From an uncultured Dehalococcoidia bacterium (GTDB taxonomy: Bacteria > Chloroflexota > Dehalococcoidia > Lucifugimonadales > UBA3495), in assembly GCA_958296225.1 (NCBI GenBank), contig OY282456.1:1302001-1366000 (forward strand): a stretch of 64,000 nucleotides of DNA. Direction: 5' to 3'. Made by a program: the position numbers and the translations under genes. This document shows, piece by piece, positions 15,537 to 23,592 of the stretch. The notes under the pieces were generated by a model that saw nothing but the letters and a program-made list of their open reading frames with translations, was not told the origin of the DNA and ran no database searches. Position 1 is the first letter of the stretch; each line of letters starts with the position of its first letter.

Positions 15537-16979
15537 CTACCGGCGGCGGCGGCGGGCAACTACCGATGCCAGTCCGAGGGGGATAGTCAACAAGGCCAGC
15601 GCGGCGACTTCGGCGCCGGCGCCGTCTGCCGGCGCAGCGCAGCCACCGGCCGGAGAGCCGCCGGGCGTACCCGAGGCTGTTGGCGGCGGCAGGGGCGTGT
15701 AGGTAGGCGCCGCCTGTGTGGTCGGCGTTGGCGTTGGCGTTGCCGCCGGCGCGACGGATGCTGACGAATCCGCCGGCGCGCGGGTTGGTGTCGGCGCCGG
15801 CGTGGGCCGGCGGGTAGGCAGGACTTGCAGCGGCGGCGGCGGCGGCGTGGACAGGTCGCGGGGGGCCAGGCCGACGTGCTGCCGCCATTCGTTATCCAGC
15901 TCCGGGATGGTCAAGCCATAAGTGGCGGCCAGGGCGTTGTTAAAATTGTGCGTGGCGCGCAAGGTTGCGAACAGCTCTGCCATTTGCGCGGAGCCGTAGG
16001 CATCCAGCATATAGGCGGCCACGGCGTGGCCCTGGCCGTAGTTTTGCAGCGTCTCCCGGGGGGTTCCGGCGAAAGTCCGCAGGCCGGCCAGCGGCGGCAC
16101 CCGGTCATTCCGTATCGCGCTGCGCATATACTGCTCATACTCTGAGTCGGGTTGGCGTTCGGAATAGACGGCCAGGCCCTCGTTGAGCCAGGCAGGAACT
16201 TGCGAGTAGGCGCTGCCGGCGGAATCGGCCACCAGCAGGTGGGTGAACTCGTGGGCCGCGGTGGTCAGGATATTGCCCAGGGAGCCATCGACCAGCAGCG
16301 CGCGTTCGTTGGTAAAGGCTTTGCCCAGGGTTCGCAGGTGCTGGGCGGCGACGCGCGATGCCGGCTGCAAGGCATCCTGCATATGGCCGTAGTCGGAATA
16401 AACGACGATGCTCATAGGCTCAGTCAGTTCCACGCCCAGAATGGGTTCCATAAAAAGGTAGGTATCGACGGCGGTTGACAGCACTGCCTCGGCGCGCAGC
16501 TCGGACTCGCTGTTGTGGTGGTAATAATAAACGTCAATCAATCCGTGTGACGTGGCTTGCCAGTCCAGGCCGGTGTTGAGATAAACGATGGTTTCCGGCT
16601 CGGTTTCCAGCGTCTGGCCGTCGGCGGTGCGGATGTCAAAGTAGTACGAGAGGCGCGTCCCCGTCGGGATGTACTCGTTGGCCGTTTTGCTGCGGAACAG
16701 GGCTTCGCCGGAGATGGCGCTGCCCGGCTCAAACTCCACCGCCCGGTAAGTGCTGCGGCTGGACTGGCCCAGCTTGCGCACGTACACGCGAATTTCTGCG
16801 ATGGGGCTGGCGCTTTCCGCGTTGATATAGAACCGCAGCCCGTCGGGGAACTGGTTTTCAACGCCCCGGTGGGTGACGGTGATGCTGTCCTGGCCCAGGC
16901 TCTCCCCCGGCAGCGCGGCGGCAGCGGCAATAGCGATAATGGCAACCAGGGCGGCGATGGCAATGGGCAACTTTTTCAC
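15537..16979 (-). CDS. Secreted, C-terminally anchored gluzincin metallopeptidase (peptidase MA-like)
   Basis: 480 residues. N-terminal signal peptide (MKKLPIAIAALVAIIAIAAA). A beta-rich domain precedes the zinc site TTAAHEFTHLLVADSA near residue 240, with the second-site Glu in WLNEGLAVYSE about 30 residues later, the gluzincin arrangement. A long Pro/Thr-rich stalk runs from about residue 375, and the end (EVAALALLTIPLGLASVVAR plus RRRR) is a membrane helix with a basic tail, like a sorting signal. The enzyme is probably displayed outside the cell on a stalk. The substrate is unknown. Confidence 0.85.
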   Translation of the reverse strand: MKKLPIAIAALVAIIAIAAAAALPGESLGQDSITVTHRGVENQFPDGLRFYINAESASPIAEIRVYVRKLGQSSRSTYRAVEFEPGSAISGEALFRSKTANEYIPTGTRLSYYFDIRTADGQTLETEPETIVYLNTGLDWQATSHGLIDVYYYHHNSESELRAEAVLSTAVDTYLFMEPILGVELTEPMSIVVYSDYGHMQDALQPASRVAAQHLRTLGKAFTNERALLVDGSLGNILTTAAHEFTHLLVADSAGSAYSQVPAWLNEGLAVYSERQPDSEYEQYMRSAIRNDRVPPLAGLRTFAGTPRETLQNYGQGHAVAAYMLDAYGSAQMAELFATLRATHNFNNALAATYGLTIPELDNEWRQHVGLAPRDLSTPPPPPLQVLPTRRPTPAPTPTRAPADSSASVAPAATPTPTPTTQAAPTYTPLPPPTASGTPGGSPAGGCAAPADGAGAEVAALALLTIPLGLASVVARRRRR

Positions 16980-17008
16980 GTTGAACGTTCCTTGTGTTTT
17001 CCCTTTAT

Positions 17009-17323
17009 TTACGATACGTCCGGCGATTGGTTGGGGATTTTCTCAGCATCAGGCATAAAACTAAGCTTGAGCCTGGTGCCGGTGGCTTGAGCGACTTTAT
17101 GCAGTGTCTTGATGGACGGGTTGCTCCGCCCGCCCTCCAGCCGTGCGATTGCTGATTGGGTGGTATCCATCCGCTCTGCCATTTCGGCTTGAGTAAGGCC
17201 AGCATATGAGCGTGCGCCAATGAGCGCACGGGCCAGCTCAAACTCCGGGGCCAGGGCCTCATAGGCCGCGCGGTATTCCTCGTTTTGCATCCATTTGCGA
17301 TGCCGTTCCCTGGCGTCAATCAT
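17009..17323 (-). CDS. XRE-family HTH antitoxin (HigA-like)
   Basis: 104 residues. The helix-turn-helix is clear: YAGLTQAEMAERMDTTQSAI then ARLEGGRSNPSIKTLHKVA, followed by TGTRLKLSFMP, typical of antitoxins paired with phage Gp49-like/HigB toxins. Its start overlaps the stop of the toxin remnant (TAATG, 17321-17325). With the toxin broken, it may persist as a lone regulator. Confidence 0.85.
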   Translation of the reverse strand: MIDARERHRKWMQNEEYRAAYEALAPEFELARALIGARSYAGLTQAEMAERMDTTQSAIARLEGGRSNPSIKTLHKVAQATGTRLKLSFMPDAEKIPNQSPDVS

Positions 17324-17400
17324 TATAGAACCTCCCGGGCTCTCTGCTGAGCCGGTTCAATTTCTCTACGGGTATCCTCTCGGTTTTTATGATGAATATT
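17323..17400 (-). pseudogene. 3' remnant of a HigB/RelE-type toxin gene
   Basis: Directly upstream of, and overlapping, the XRE antitoxin. One frame reads QIFIIKTERIP, and one base later the other frame continues RREIEPAQQRAREVL and stop. Joined, this matches the end of Gp49-like toxins (hxxxFxKKTxxTPxxEIxxAxxRxxxxL). A single missing base at about 17365 breaks it, and no N-terminal half is recognisable upstream. It is therefore a truncated, frameshifted toxin. Confidence 0.5.
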
Positions 17401-17424
17401 TGAACTCCTGAAATGTATGGCCCC

Positions 17425-17455
17425 ATTATAGCGTATTTGAGATAATGCTGCGCAA
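17425..17455 (-). promoter_or_regulatory. Promoter upstream of the XRE antitoxin
   Basis: A consensus TATAAT (17425-17430, reverse strand) with TTGCGC at 17450-17455, spacer 19 bp. It points towards the toxin remnant and antitoxin and would make a leader of about 95 bases. Confidence 0.45.
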
Positions 17456-17588
17456 GGGCGGCAAATGCCAGCAGGGCCCGTGCCAAGTCGCGATTTTCTG
17501 TCTCCGGCTGCCCACCGTAATTCCCGATTGCGCCGGAATCCGGCGCCGCGCAATCCAAAAATCCTGTCCATCGCTGTAAAATTGCCCC

Positions 17589-17618
17589 TTGCCCCCGCCA
17601 GAACTCCCGTGCTATCAT
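17589..17618 (+). promoter_or_regulatory. Promoter of the structured RNA, copy 3
   Basis: TTGCCC (17589-17594) and TATCAT (17613-17618) are 18 bp apart. The expected start near 17625 leaves about 23 nt before the closing helix of the RNA, the same geometry as in the two other copies. Confidence 0.5.
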
Positions 17619-17624
17619 ACCCTC

Positions 17625-17853
17625 GTCAGGCGAAAAAGCAATACCCCGACCGGGTTTCAGGTAATCACGGCCACTTTCAGCATCCAAGTCGCTACCGGCT
17701 CGTTGAGACTGTCGCCGATCTCATTAACCGGCGTAGTCGCTCCGGCCACGACGTCAGCCACAGCGTCCCATGCTTCGGGCATGGAAAATGCCGAGCTAAA
17801 AACCCCAGCGCAAAACCTCCGGCCGTAGGGCTGATAATCCCTGAAACCCGGTC
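17625..17853 (+). ncRNA. Candidate structured RNA, divergent copy 3
   Basis: A long-range 14-bp perfect helix closes the domain: 17648-17661 (GACCGGGTTTCAGG) pairs with 17840-17853. Inside are a hairpin with arms 17768-17773 (CCATGC) and 17779-17784, and a core at 17808-17838 (GCGCAAAACCTCCGGCC, then GTAGGGCTGATAAT). The copies at 45993-46236 and 54378-54620 have the same order of parts, but their closing helix and hairpin use other, still complementary bases, while the core is nearly identical. Such compensating change points to a conserved RNA. The layout resembles HEARO/omega-RNA, which is inference. Confidence 0.55.
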
Positions 17854-18060
17854 CACCGCAAACCTTTCGCCTCGACATCGCACCCATCGCCTGACATCAC
17901 ACCCCAAATCCCCAAAGGCGCCAAAGCCAAGGGAGCCGCCATTCCCAACCTGCCCGAACCCTGCTTGCGCCGGAATCCGTAAAGCGCAATCAAAAAATCC
18001 TGTCCATCCTGTCCATCGATGTAAAAAACGGACTCAAACCACCTGAATTGCAACGCTGCC
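17854..18060. repeat. Tail of a mobile-element copy with one inverted end and dispersed intergenic repeat
   Basis: The end at 18037-18060 (ACCACCTGAATTGCAACGCTGCC) matches the inverted terminal sequence of the short elements at 31342-31483 and 45628-45750. Just before it are the TTGCGCCGGAATCC REP-like sequence (17965-17978) and the AATCCTGTCCATCCTGTCC-type repeat (about 17995-18015), in the same order as in the element at 31342-31483. No matching left end is seen, so this copy is truncated. An AAGGGAG ribosome-site-like sequence lies at about 17928. Confidence 0.55.
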
Positions 18061-18175
18061 CCGACTTCTTGACCCCCAACGCCGTCCGCCCTACAATCCT
18101 ACCGTCGCGGCGACTTGCCCGGTAGTACCCGACGCCGGCCGTCGCCATCATCCCTACAACTGCGGTGGCAACGAT

Positions 18176-18946
18176 ATGCCCATCAAAGTCGGCCGTGTGC
18201 CGTATCTGGAAGCCGAACCTTTTTACTTTGACATGGCGCGACGCGGCATTGAGCTGCGGGATACTACGCCCCGTCAATTGGGCGACGCCCTGGCCAACGG
18301 TGAACTGGACGCCGGCCCGGCCCACCTGGCGGACGTTTTTCGCCTGGAAGCGGACTTTGAGCCGGTGAGCGGGTTCTGCTTTGCCACGCTCAACCGGGCG
18401 GTCAGCGTGTGCCTGTATTCACAGCATCCTCTGGAAGAGCTGGACGGCGTCACCGTGGGCGTATCCGACGAGGACGTTACGGCGGCCAAACTGCTGGAAG
18501 TGCTGCTCCGTCAGAAGTACGGTGTGGCGCCCGGCGAGTTTGTGCCGCGTCCCGGCGACGTTAACCGACCGGATGAATCCTTCGACGCTTTCCTGCTTAT
18601 CGGCAATCGCGCCCTGCGGCGGCGGCGCGGCGTCCGTGGCTTCGCCCACCGCATCGACCTGGGCGAGGAGTGGGTGCGGTGGACCAATCTGCCCTTCGTG
18701 TTCAACCGCTGGGTGATGCGAAAGGACCTGGAGCACCGGGAAAAGGCGCTGCTGGAAGATGCGCTGTACGTGGGCCTGGAGGAAGGGGTGGACGGCCTGT
18801 ATCACCTGAACGAACCGCGGGACGAGCTGCTGATGCTGCCGCGGGACGTGGTGGAGTACGTGCAGGGCATCCGGTATTACGTGGGCCGTTCGGAGCAGCA
18901 GGCCATCAATCGTTTCCGTGAATGTTTGGAGCAGTTGGGCGCATAG
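18176..18946 (+). CDS. mqnA: Chorismate dehydratase-like protein (MqnA/MqnD family)
   Basis: 256 residues. MqnA turns chorismate into 3-[(1-carboxyvinyl)oxy]benzoate, the first step of the futalosine route to menaquinone. The start MPIKVGRVPYLEAEPFYFDM fits the family's xxIGRVxYLNxxP opening, and the periplasmic-binding-like fold is suggested by LYSQHPLEELDGVTVGVSDE and TAAKLLEVLL. The length is close to the usual 270-290. No other menaquinone gene is in the window, so MqnD cannot be excluded. It begins 116 bases after a mobile-element end. Confidence 0.7.
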   Translation: MPIKVGRVPYLEAEPFYFDMARRGIELRDTTPRQLGDALANGELDAGPAHLADVFRLEADFEPVSGFCFATLNRAVSVCLYSQHPLEELDGVTVGVSDEDVTAAKLLEVLLRQKYGVAPGEFVPRPGDVNRPDESFDAFLLIGNRALRRRRGVRGFAHRIDLGEEWVRWTNLPFVFNRWVMRKDLEHREKALLEDALYVGLEEGVDGLYHLNEPRDELLMLPRDVVEYVQGIRYYVGRSEQQAINRFRECLEQLGA

Positions 18947-18998
18947 TACGGTCGGGACTGCCGCGCTGCGCTCGTAATGACTGCTCTCGTAATGACCG

Positions 18999-19859
18999 AT
19001 GGTGAAAGTTACCGACCGTTGCCGCGCGGTTACGGGCCGGCCGGCGTTCATCTGCGATTACTCGCCGCCCCGTTCCGGCCGGGCCGAGGACGCACCCGCA
19101 CCGCCCGGGCAAGCCGATTTCATTTCGGCAGCCTACAACCCGGGCCGCGCCGTGCGGGTCAACCCGGTAGCGATGGCGGCGGTTTTGCGCGCACGCTGCG
19201 CCGCCGAGCCGATTTTCACGCTGGCGACGCGGGATATGAACCGGCTGGCGCTGGAATCACTGCTGCTGGGGGCGCAGGCGTTGGGGTTGCAGAATGTCAT
19301 CGCCGTGGCCGGCGACCCTTTCGGCCAGCAGGATGCTGACGCGGCAGCCGTCAACGATTACCGCACTACGGAACTCATCGCCGCCATCGGCAGCCTGAAC
19401 GCCGGCGTTGACTACCGGGGGCGCAATTTACGCGCGCCCACGGATTTCTGCATCGGGGCCGCCGTGGATTTGGGAAACGGAATCGACCGGGAGGCCCGGT
19501 TGGCGGTTCGCAAGGTGGCCGCCGGGGCGCACTTTCTGATTACCCAGCCCGTGTACGACCCGGCAGACGTGGGGCGTTTTGCCGGTGCTTGCGCTGGCAT
19601 CAGTAGTGGTACGTGGGATGTCCCAGTGTTTTACGGAGTGGGGTTAATGGAGCCGGCGGGAGTGTCGTTTGCCAGCGTACCGGATGGAATACTTGCCGAT
19701 TTGGCCGCCGGCCGCTCCGGGGTGGACATCGCATTGGAAGTGTGGGCCGGATTGCAGGCGGCCGGAGTCAAAGACTGCTACCTGGTTCCCCCCATCCGCC
19801 GCAACGGGGCCAGGAACTACGGGGCGGCGCGGGAGTTTTTACGGCGCCGGGCCGGCTAG
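18999..19859 (+). CDS. metF: Methylenetetrahydrofolate reductase-like protein
   Basis: 286 residues. MetF reduces 5,10-methylene-THF to 5-methyl-THF using FAD. Visible: DFISAAYNPGRAVRVNPVAM, PIFTLATRDMNRLALESLLL near residue 70 (the family's TxRDxN motif), NVIAVAGDPF, and AGAHFLITQPVYD, matching the typical (A)DFxITQ. The C-terminal IRRNGARNYGAAREFL is also in family position. It would feed the methionine cycle genes at 46-53 kb. It ends about 30 bases before an old mobile-element end. Confidence 0.85.
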   Translation: MVKVTDRCRAVTGRPAFICDYSPPRSGRAEDAPAPPGQADFISAAYNPGRAVRVNPVAMAAVLRARCAAEPIFTLATRDMNRLALESLLLGAQALGLQNVIAVAGDPFGQQDADAAAVNDYRTTELIAAIGSLNAGVDYRGRNLRAPTDFCIGAAVDLGNGIDREARLAVRKVAAGAHFLITQPVYDPADVGRFAGACAGISSGTWDVPVFYGVGLMEPAGVSFASVPDGILADLAAGRSGVDIALEVWAGLQAAGVKDCYLVPPIRRNGARNYGAAREFLRRRAG

Positions 19860-19888
19860 ACCGGACGCATTACAGTGCCGCGCTCCGC

Positions 19889-20280
19889 GGCGGCGTTCCG
19901 TTTCAGGTGGTTTAGCGGGCCCCGATTTTGGAGCAGTACCAGCAGGTTGTGCGGTGTCCATCTTTTCCCGACGCCGCAACTCCCGGTTGTGCCGCTCCCA
20001 ACGGGAGGTCGTCTTGTGCCGCGCTTGCCCCGTGGCCAAATGCCGCCGCCCTTTCCGCAGGGCTTTCCGACACCAGTACGTCCCTGGCCCCCGGTCAACG
20101 CGGCCACCCACGCCACCAGGCCCCGGGCCTCCGCCAGGCTGGACGACGCCAGCAGTCGCCGCGCTTTTCCTGCCGACCGTCTCCCCCAATGTTCCCCCGG
20201 TACTCCCGCAGCAGTGGGCGGACGGCATTTTGCCGTCAGTTGGTATGGCAGTTGATGGGGCAAGGATACTACAAGTCGCA
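19889..20280 (-). mobile_element. Decayed transposase copy A with one terminal repeat
   Basis: On the reverse strand, several frames together match the transposase remnant at 29091-29546: LLREYRGNIG, ARRLLASSSLAEARGL, WVAALTGGQG, then after a frameshift TYWCRKALRKGRRHLATGQ and RHKTTSRWERHNRELRRREK. The 3' end reads into the terminal sequence at 19889-19913 (GGCGGCGTTCCGTTTCAGG...), the same family of ends as the short elements. The 5' part is missing. The DDE-type, Mutator/IS256-like assignment is tentative. Confidence 0.65.
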
Positions 20281-20346
20281 GTGTTTTGCTTGCATAGAAC
20301 CGCGATGTCAAGCGCATCCGATACCGGCTCAACAATCATCGCAATC

Positions 20347-21288
20347 TCAGAGCGGCTGCGATGGACGCACCGACCTCAAGGTGTAGCGCGGTGCACCTTG
20401 TCCTACCCTCACCGAAGTTAGACGAGCAACGACAGTCCTGCCCAGATGTTCCCGAAGCAGCGCCGGTGCATCCGTGATTTCCCGGCCCAGCTTACCCCTG
20501 ATGATTGTGCCATCGCCGGCACGCTGCAGCTCAAATCGCCTTTCGTTGGGCAGGAGGCCGTGTATTTCGCCCGGAATATCCTCCTCGTGCTCGTGAATGT
20601 TACTCTGGTTCAAGCGCTCTGCGGCGCGCTTTACCTGACCGCTGTTGTTAAACCGGCTTTTCTTATCACCATACTGCAGGGAAAACCAGGCATCGTTGCG
20701 CTGCATCAGCTCCAAAAACTCCACTACCTTGCGGACGGCACGCGGGTGAATCTCGTCTGCCAAAACGGACAGGGCGTCATCGGTTCCGTCACATGACAAC
20801 ATCAGCAGTTCCTGTATTTTTATGAGCGCCTCCTCGGCCGGATTTTCCTTTGACGGCAATGCAGGTTGCCCCTCGCTTTGCAGGACGTAATCGGGCCCGG
20901 GAATTTCCAGCTCAAACCCAAAGGAGCCGGTAGCAACGCCCGTGATGATGGGGCGGTTCCGTTCCCGGTCGGGCACCGGGCCTTTATCGGCAAGGCGGCC
21001 GGAGAATCCGGCCGCCGCAATGGTAACGGCGTCGGTGAACATAGTGAGCGCACTGGCGCCAAAATCGGCGGCAATACCGGAGCTACCCAGGACCGGCTTG
21101 CCCCGGAAAGGCAGATAGGCCCTTTTCGGAGCCTGGGGGCGGGGAACATCAGCAATTCGCGACTTGGCTTTCTCCAGCCGCGCTTCCAGCCCCATTCGCT
21201 CAATCACCATATCATCCGGCAGTTTGTCCAGCAAATCCTCAAGCTGGGCGATTTCGGATGCCGTGAAAGTGTACTCTTCATACTTCAT
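20347..21288 (-). CDS. Hypothetical protein paired with a DUF6932-like gene
   Basis: 313 residues from the ATG at 21288, which overlaps the upstream stop (ATGA). The N-terminus is helical and charged (FTASEIAQLEDLLDKLPDDM). A middle segment reads SSGIAADFGASALTMFTDAV, and GVATGSFGFELEIP follows, a pattern seen in uncharacterised proteins next to nucleotidyltransferase-like genes. The C-terminal part (LPNERRFELQRAGDGTIIRG) looks like a small beta domain. No function can be assigned. The tight coupling suggests a two-gene module, possibly toxin-antitoxin or defence; this is inference. Confidence 0.55.
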   Translation of the reverse strand: MKYEEYTFTASEIAQLEDLLDKLPDDMVIERMGLEARLEKAKSRIADVPRPQAPKRAYLPFRGKPVLGSSGIAADFGASALTMFTDAVTIAAAGFSGRLADKGPVPDRERNRPIITGVATGSFGFELEIPGPDYVLQSEGQPALPSKENPAEEALIKIQELLMLSCDGTDDALSVLADEIHPRAVRKVVEFLELMQRNDAWFSLQYGDKKSRFNNSGQVKRAAERLNQSNIHEHEEDIPGEIHGLLPNERRFELQRAGDGTIIRGKLGREITDAPALLREHLGRTVVARLTSVRVGQGAPRYTLRSVRPSQPL

Positions 21289-21848
21289 CGCCAACCTCGG
21301 CGCTGGATTTCCAGATTCAGCGCTTGTCGGGCAGTAGCGTCGCCATCTGGTCTCAGGTCAACTTCAACGAACCCTTTCCACAAACCGTCGCGTTGGTGCG
21401 CCCACATACTGTACCAGTACACAATCTGCCTCACCGTTGCTGGCCTTACTGGTTCGCCAAGCCTCAGTCCGTAGGCATCAACCAGGAATGTTTCCTTTGT
21501 CGCTCTGGAATCGAATAGGCGTTGATATTCACTGAAATCAGAGTCGGGAGAGTGGTAGAAAGTAACCACGTCAATGTCGTTTGGAGGGCGCATTTGCCGA
21601 TGATTTTCGCTGTCTTCCGCAAAGCTGCCGTTTATCCACTGGAATCCGTCAACGATGCCAGTGGCGTGGAGATCAGCGCGATAGCGGAAAAATCCCTGCA
21701 GAATTGCGGCTCTAGCGGCATTGAAGGCAAATCGGTCAACCAAGTCCAGCAACGACACTTGGTATGGTGCGCGGCTGCCGGCCGAGTGCGACGCTTGCCC
21801 GGGCTGTATCGGCGGCAATACGCCGGAATGGTTCCATTCCGGTATCAT
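21285..21848 (-). CDS. DUF6932-like protein with a nucleotidyltransferase-type motif
   Basis: 187 residues from the ATG at 21848; the opening MIPEWNHSGVLPPIQPG is the hallmark of DUF6932. GSFAEDSENHRQMRPPNDID, followed by VVTFY, resembles the GS...DxD site of nucleotidyltransferase-fold proteins. A reverse-strand TATAAT lies at 21876-21881 and an imperfect palindrome TTGC...GCAA at 21882-21898, a possible autoregulatory site. The next gene overlaps by 4 bases. Confidence 0.65.
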   Translation of the reverse strand: MIPEWNHSGVLPPIQPGQASHSAGSRAPYQVSLLDLVDRFAFNAARAAILQGFFRYRADLHATGIVDGFQWINGSFAEDSENHRQMRPPNDIDVVTFYHSPDSDFSEYQRLFDSRATKETFLVDAYGLRLGEPVRPATVRQIVYWYSMWAHQRDGLWKGFVEVDLRPDGDATARQALNLEIQRRGWR

Positions 21849-21920
21849 GGGCGCTATTTTTTGGCTCAAAAGGTGATTATATTGCCAATATTTTGCAAGC
21901 AGTGGCCGCCGCGTCGCGCC

Positions 21921-22730
21921 TTACCGCCCCTGGAACCACGCCGGCCGTTTTTGCGAGAACGCCCGTATCCCCTCCTGAAAGTCCCGCGTTAGCCCGATGC
22001 TGGCGAGGGCCTCGGTTTCATTGTCCAGCTGCCGCGCCAGGTCGGCGTCCCAGCTGCCGTCGAACAGGGCTTTGACCCGACCGTAAGCCTGCGTTGGCCC
22101 TTGGGCCAGTTGGTCTGCCTTCTCCATGGCGTGGCGTTCAAAGTGCCCCGGCTCAAAGACCTGGCTCACCAACCCCAGCTCCAATGCGTATTGGGCGCCG
22201 ATGGGCTGGCGGGCCAGGTAAATCTCCATAGCGCGGCCCTGGCCGACGATGCGGGGCAGCATATAGGTAGAGCCGCCGTCCGCCGTAGCGCCGATATTGG
22301 CGTAGGCCAGCAGGAACCGAGCATCGGCCGACGCAATCCGCAAGTCGCAGGCCAGAGCCAGGCTGAACCCGGCGCCGGCCGCCACGCCGTTCACGGCGGC
22401 CACCACCGGCTTGTCCAGCCGCCGGATGCCGCCAATTACGTCCCGGTGCAGCGCGTCCGCCAGCCGGCGCAGGTGTTCCGACAACCCCTCCGGCCCGCCT
22501 TCGTCCAGCTGCGCCGTAAAATCGCGCACGTCTGCTCCGGCGCAGAACGCCCCACCCGTACCTGTGAGCAGCGCCGCCCGGATGTCGCCGGCGCGGCACG
22601 ACGCTATCGCCTGCCCCAACTCGGCCACCATCTCCGGCGACAGCGCGTTGCGCGCCTCGGGGCGGTTCAGCCGGATTACGGCCAGCGAACCCTTTTGCTC
22701 AAATTGCACCCGGCTATCCGAGGTCGTCAT
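21921..22730 (-). CDS. Enoyl-CoA hydratase/isomerase family protein
   Basis: 269 residues from the ATG at 22730, with GGAGG upstream. Crotonase signatures: IRLNRPEARNALSPEMVAEL, the oxyanion-hole segment LLTGTGGAFCAGADVRDF, and AVNGVAAGAGFSLALACDLR, with the family's ARFLLAYANIGATADGGSTY following. Usual role: hydration of enoyl-CoA in beta-oxidation or related chemistry; the exact substrate is open. Its first 147 bases are duplicated at 23219-23365. Confidence 0.88.
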   Translation of the reverse strand: MTTSDSRVQFEQKGSLAVIRLNRPEARNALSPEMVAELGQAIASCRAGDIRAALLTGTGGAFCAGADVRDFTAQLDEGGPEGLSEHLRRLADALHRDVIGGIRRLDKPVVAAVNGVAAGAGFSLALACDLRIASADARFLLAYANIGATADGGSTYMLPRIVGQGRAMEIYLARQPIGAQYALELGLVSQVFEPGHFERHAMEKADQLAQGPTQAYGRVKALFDGSWDADLARQLDNETEALASIGLTRDFQEGIRAFSQKRPAWFQGR

Positions 22731-23032
22731 AAGAGCCTCCGTAACTGACGCGGTTGTGTTCGTTCGTTCGGTTTTCCTCTGCAACGCGGGCATCATAACC
22801 GAGTTGGTAGCCTTCCTTACGGCCTTCCTCGCGGGCCTGCGCCATCCTGTTTTGCCAACGCCGCCAGATTTCCTGCCGGGCGGCATCAATCCCAAAGAGC
22901 ATTAGGTAGCCTCCTACCTCAAAGAGCGGCCAGAACAATGCCGAGAGTGGTACGAGCATTGACGCCGTAACCAACGTATTTAGTCCCTGCCATTGCCGGT
23001 CACTAAATGCTGATGCGTCTCGGCTCTTCCAT
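22714..23032 (-). pseudogene. Broken paralogue of the neighbouring small membrane proteins
   Basis: From an ATG at 23032 the frame gives MEEPRRISI and stops. In another frame the sequence continues DRQWQGLNTLVTASMLVPLS then ALFWPLFEVGGYLMLFGIDA and a hydrophilic tail with YQLGYDARVAEENR. This corresponds piecewise to the intact gene at 23593-23961 (MQEPKR..., RRWEGLETLITAADLTPLSG) and, after the membrane part, to the MLFGIDYAR start of the 23370-23576 gene. The first membrane helix has been lost with a frameshift. Translation of the remaining part from a TTG at 22974 cannot be excluded. Confidence 0.55.
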
Positions 23033-23049
23033 TATATTCGGCTCGCCGC

Positions 23050-23365
23050 CGCTACCGAATCGCCCAGGCCCTGCCCGATGAGGCCCCCGGTAACCGCCAG
23101 CATCTCCCGCATCCCCGGCCCGCCCTTCGGCCCTTAGTAGCGGATGACCACGATGTCGCCTTCCTTGATTTCCCCCCGCTGGATGGCCTGGAACGCCGGT
23201 TCCTCCTGTTCAAAGACCCGCGCCGGCGCGGCACGACGCTATCGCCTGCCCCAACTCGGCCACCATCTCCGGCGACAGCGCGTTGCGCGCCTCGGGGCGA
23301 TTCAGCCGGATTACGGCCAGCGAACCCTTTTGCTCAAATTGTACCCGGCTATCAGGTGGCATCAT
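23050..23365 (-). pseudogene. Chimeric duplication scar: ilvD fragment joined to echA fragment
   Basis: Bases 23219-23365 repeat the start of the echA gene (22588-22730) with few changes, including its coding phase (SRVQFEQKGSLAVIRLNRPE). Bases 23050-23218 repeat part of ilvD (24245-24415), around the codons for [20 protein letters not shown], but with a stop (TAG) in the middle. The junction falls near 23219, at a GCGCCGG common to both parents. Neither half is functional. Confidence 0.8.
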
Positions 23366-23369
23366 TGCT

Positions 23370-23576
23370 TTATTCCTCGTTGACTTTGCCCACGGACTGA
23401 TTTGAGGACGCCAAGGCATAGCCGGCATCGAATCCGGCATTAAAACCAGCGTCGTAACCAGCCCGGTATTGTTCAGCATTTTCCTTAGCGTCCCTGTATC
23501 CTTCCTGATACGCCTGATGCTCCTTTTCCTGCAACTTTTGCATCACGCTACGCGCATAATCAATGCCGAAAAGCAT
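23370..23576 (-). CDS. Small protein with glycine-zipper-like repeats
   Basis: 68 residues from the ATG at 23576, with AAAGGGGG upstream. It starts MLFGIDYARSVMQKLQEK and contains the tandem repeat AGYDAGFNAGFDAGYALA, spaced four residues, resembling a glycine-zipper or Yae1-like repeat. It shares the MLFGID start with the neighbouring broken gene. Function unknown. Confidence 0.6.
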   Translation of the reverse strand: MLFGIDYARSVMQKLQEKEHQAYQEGYRDAKENAEQYRAGYDAGFNAGFDAGYALASSNQSVGKVNEE

Positions 23577-23592
23577 CGTATCCCCCTTTGCG

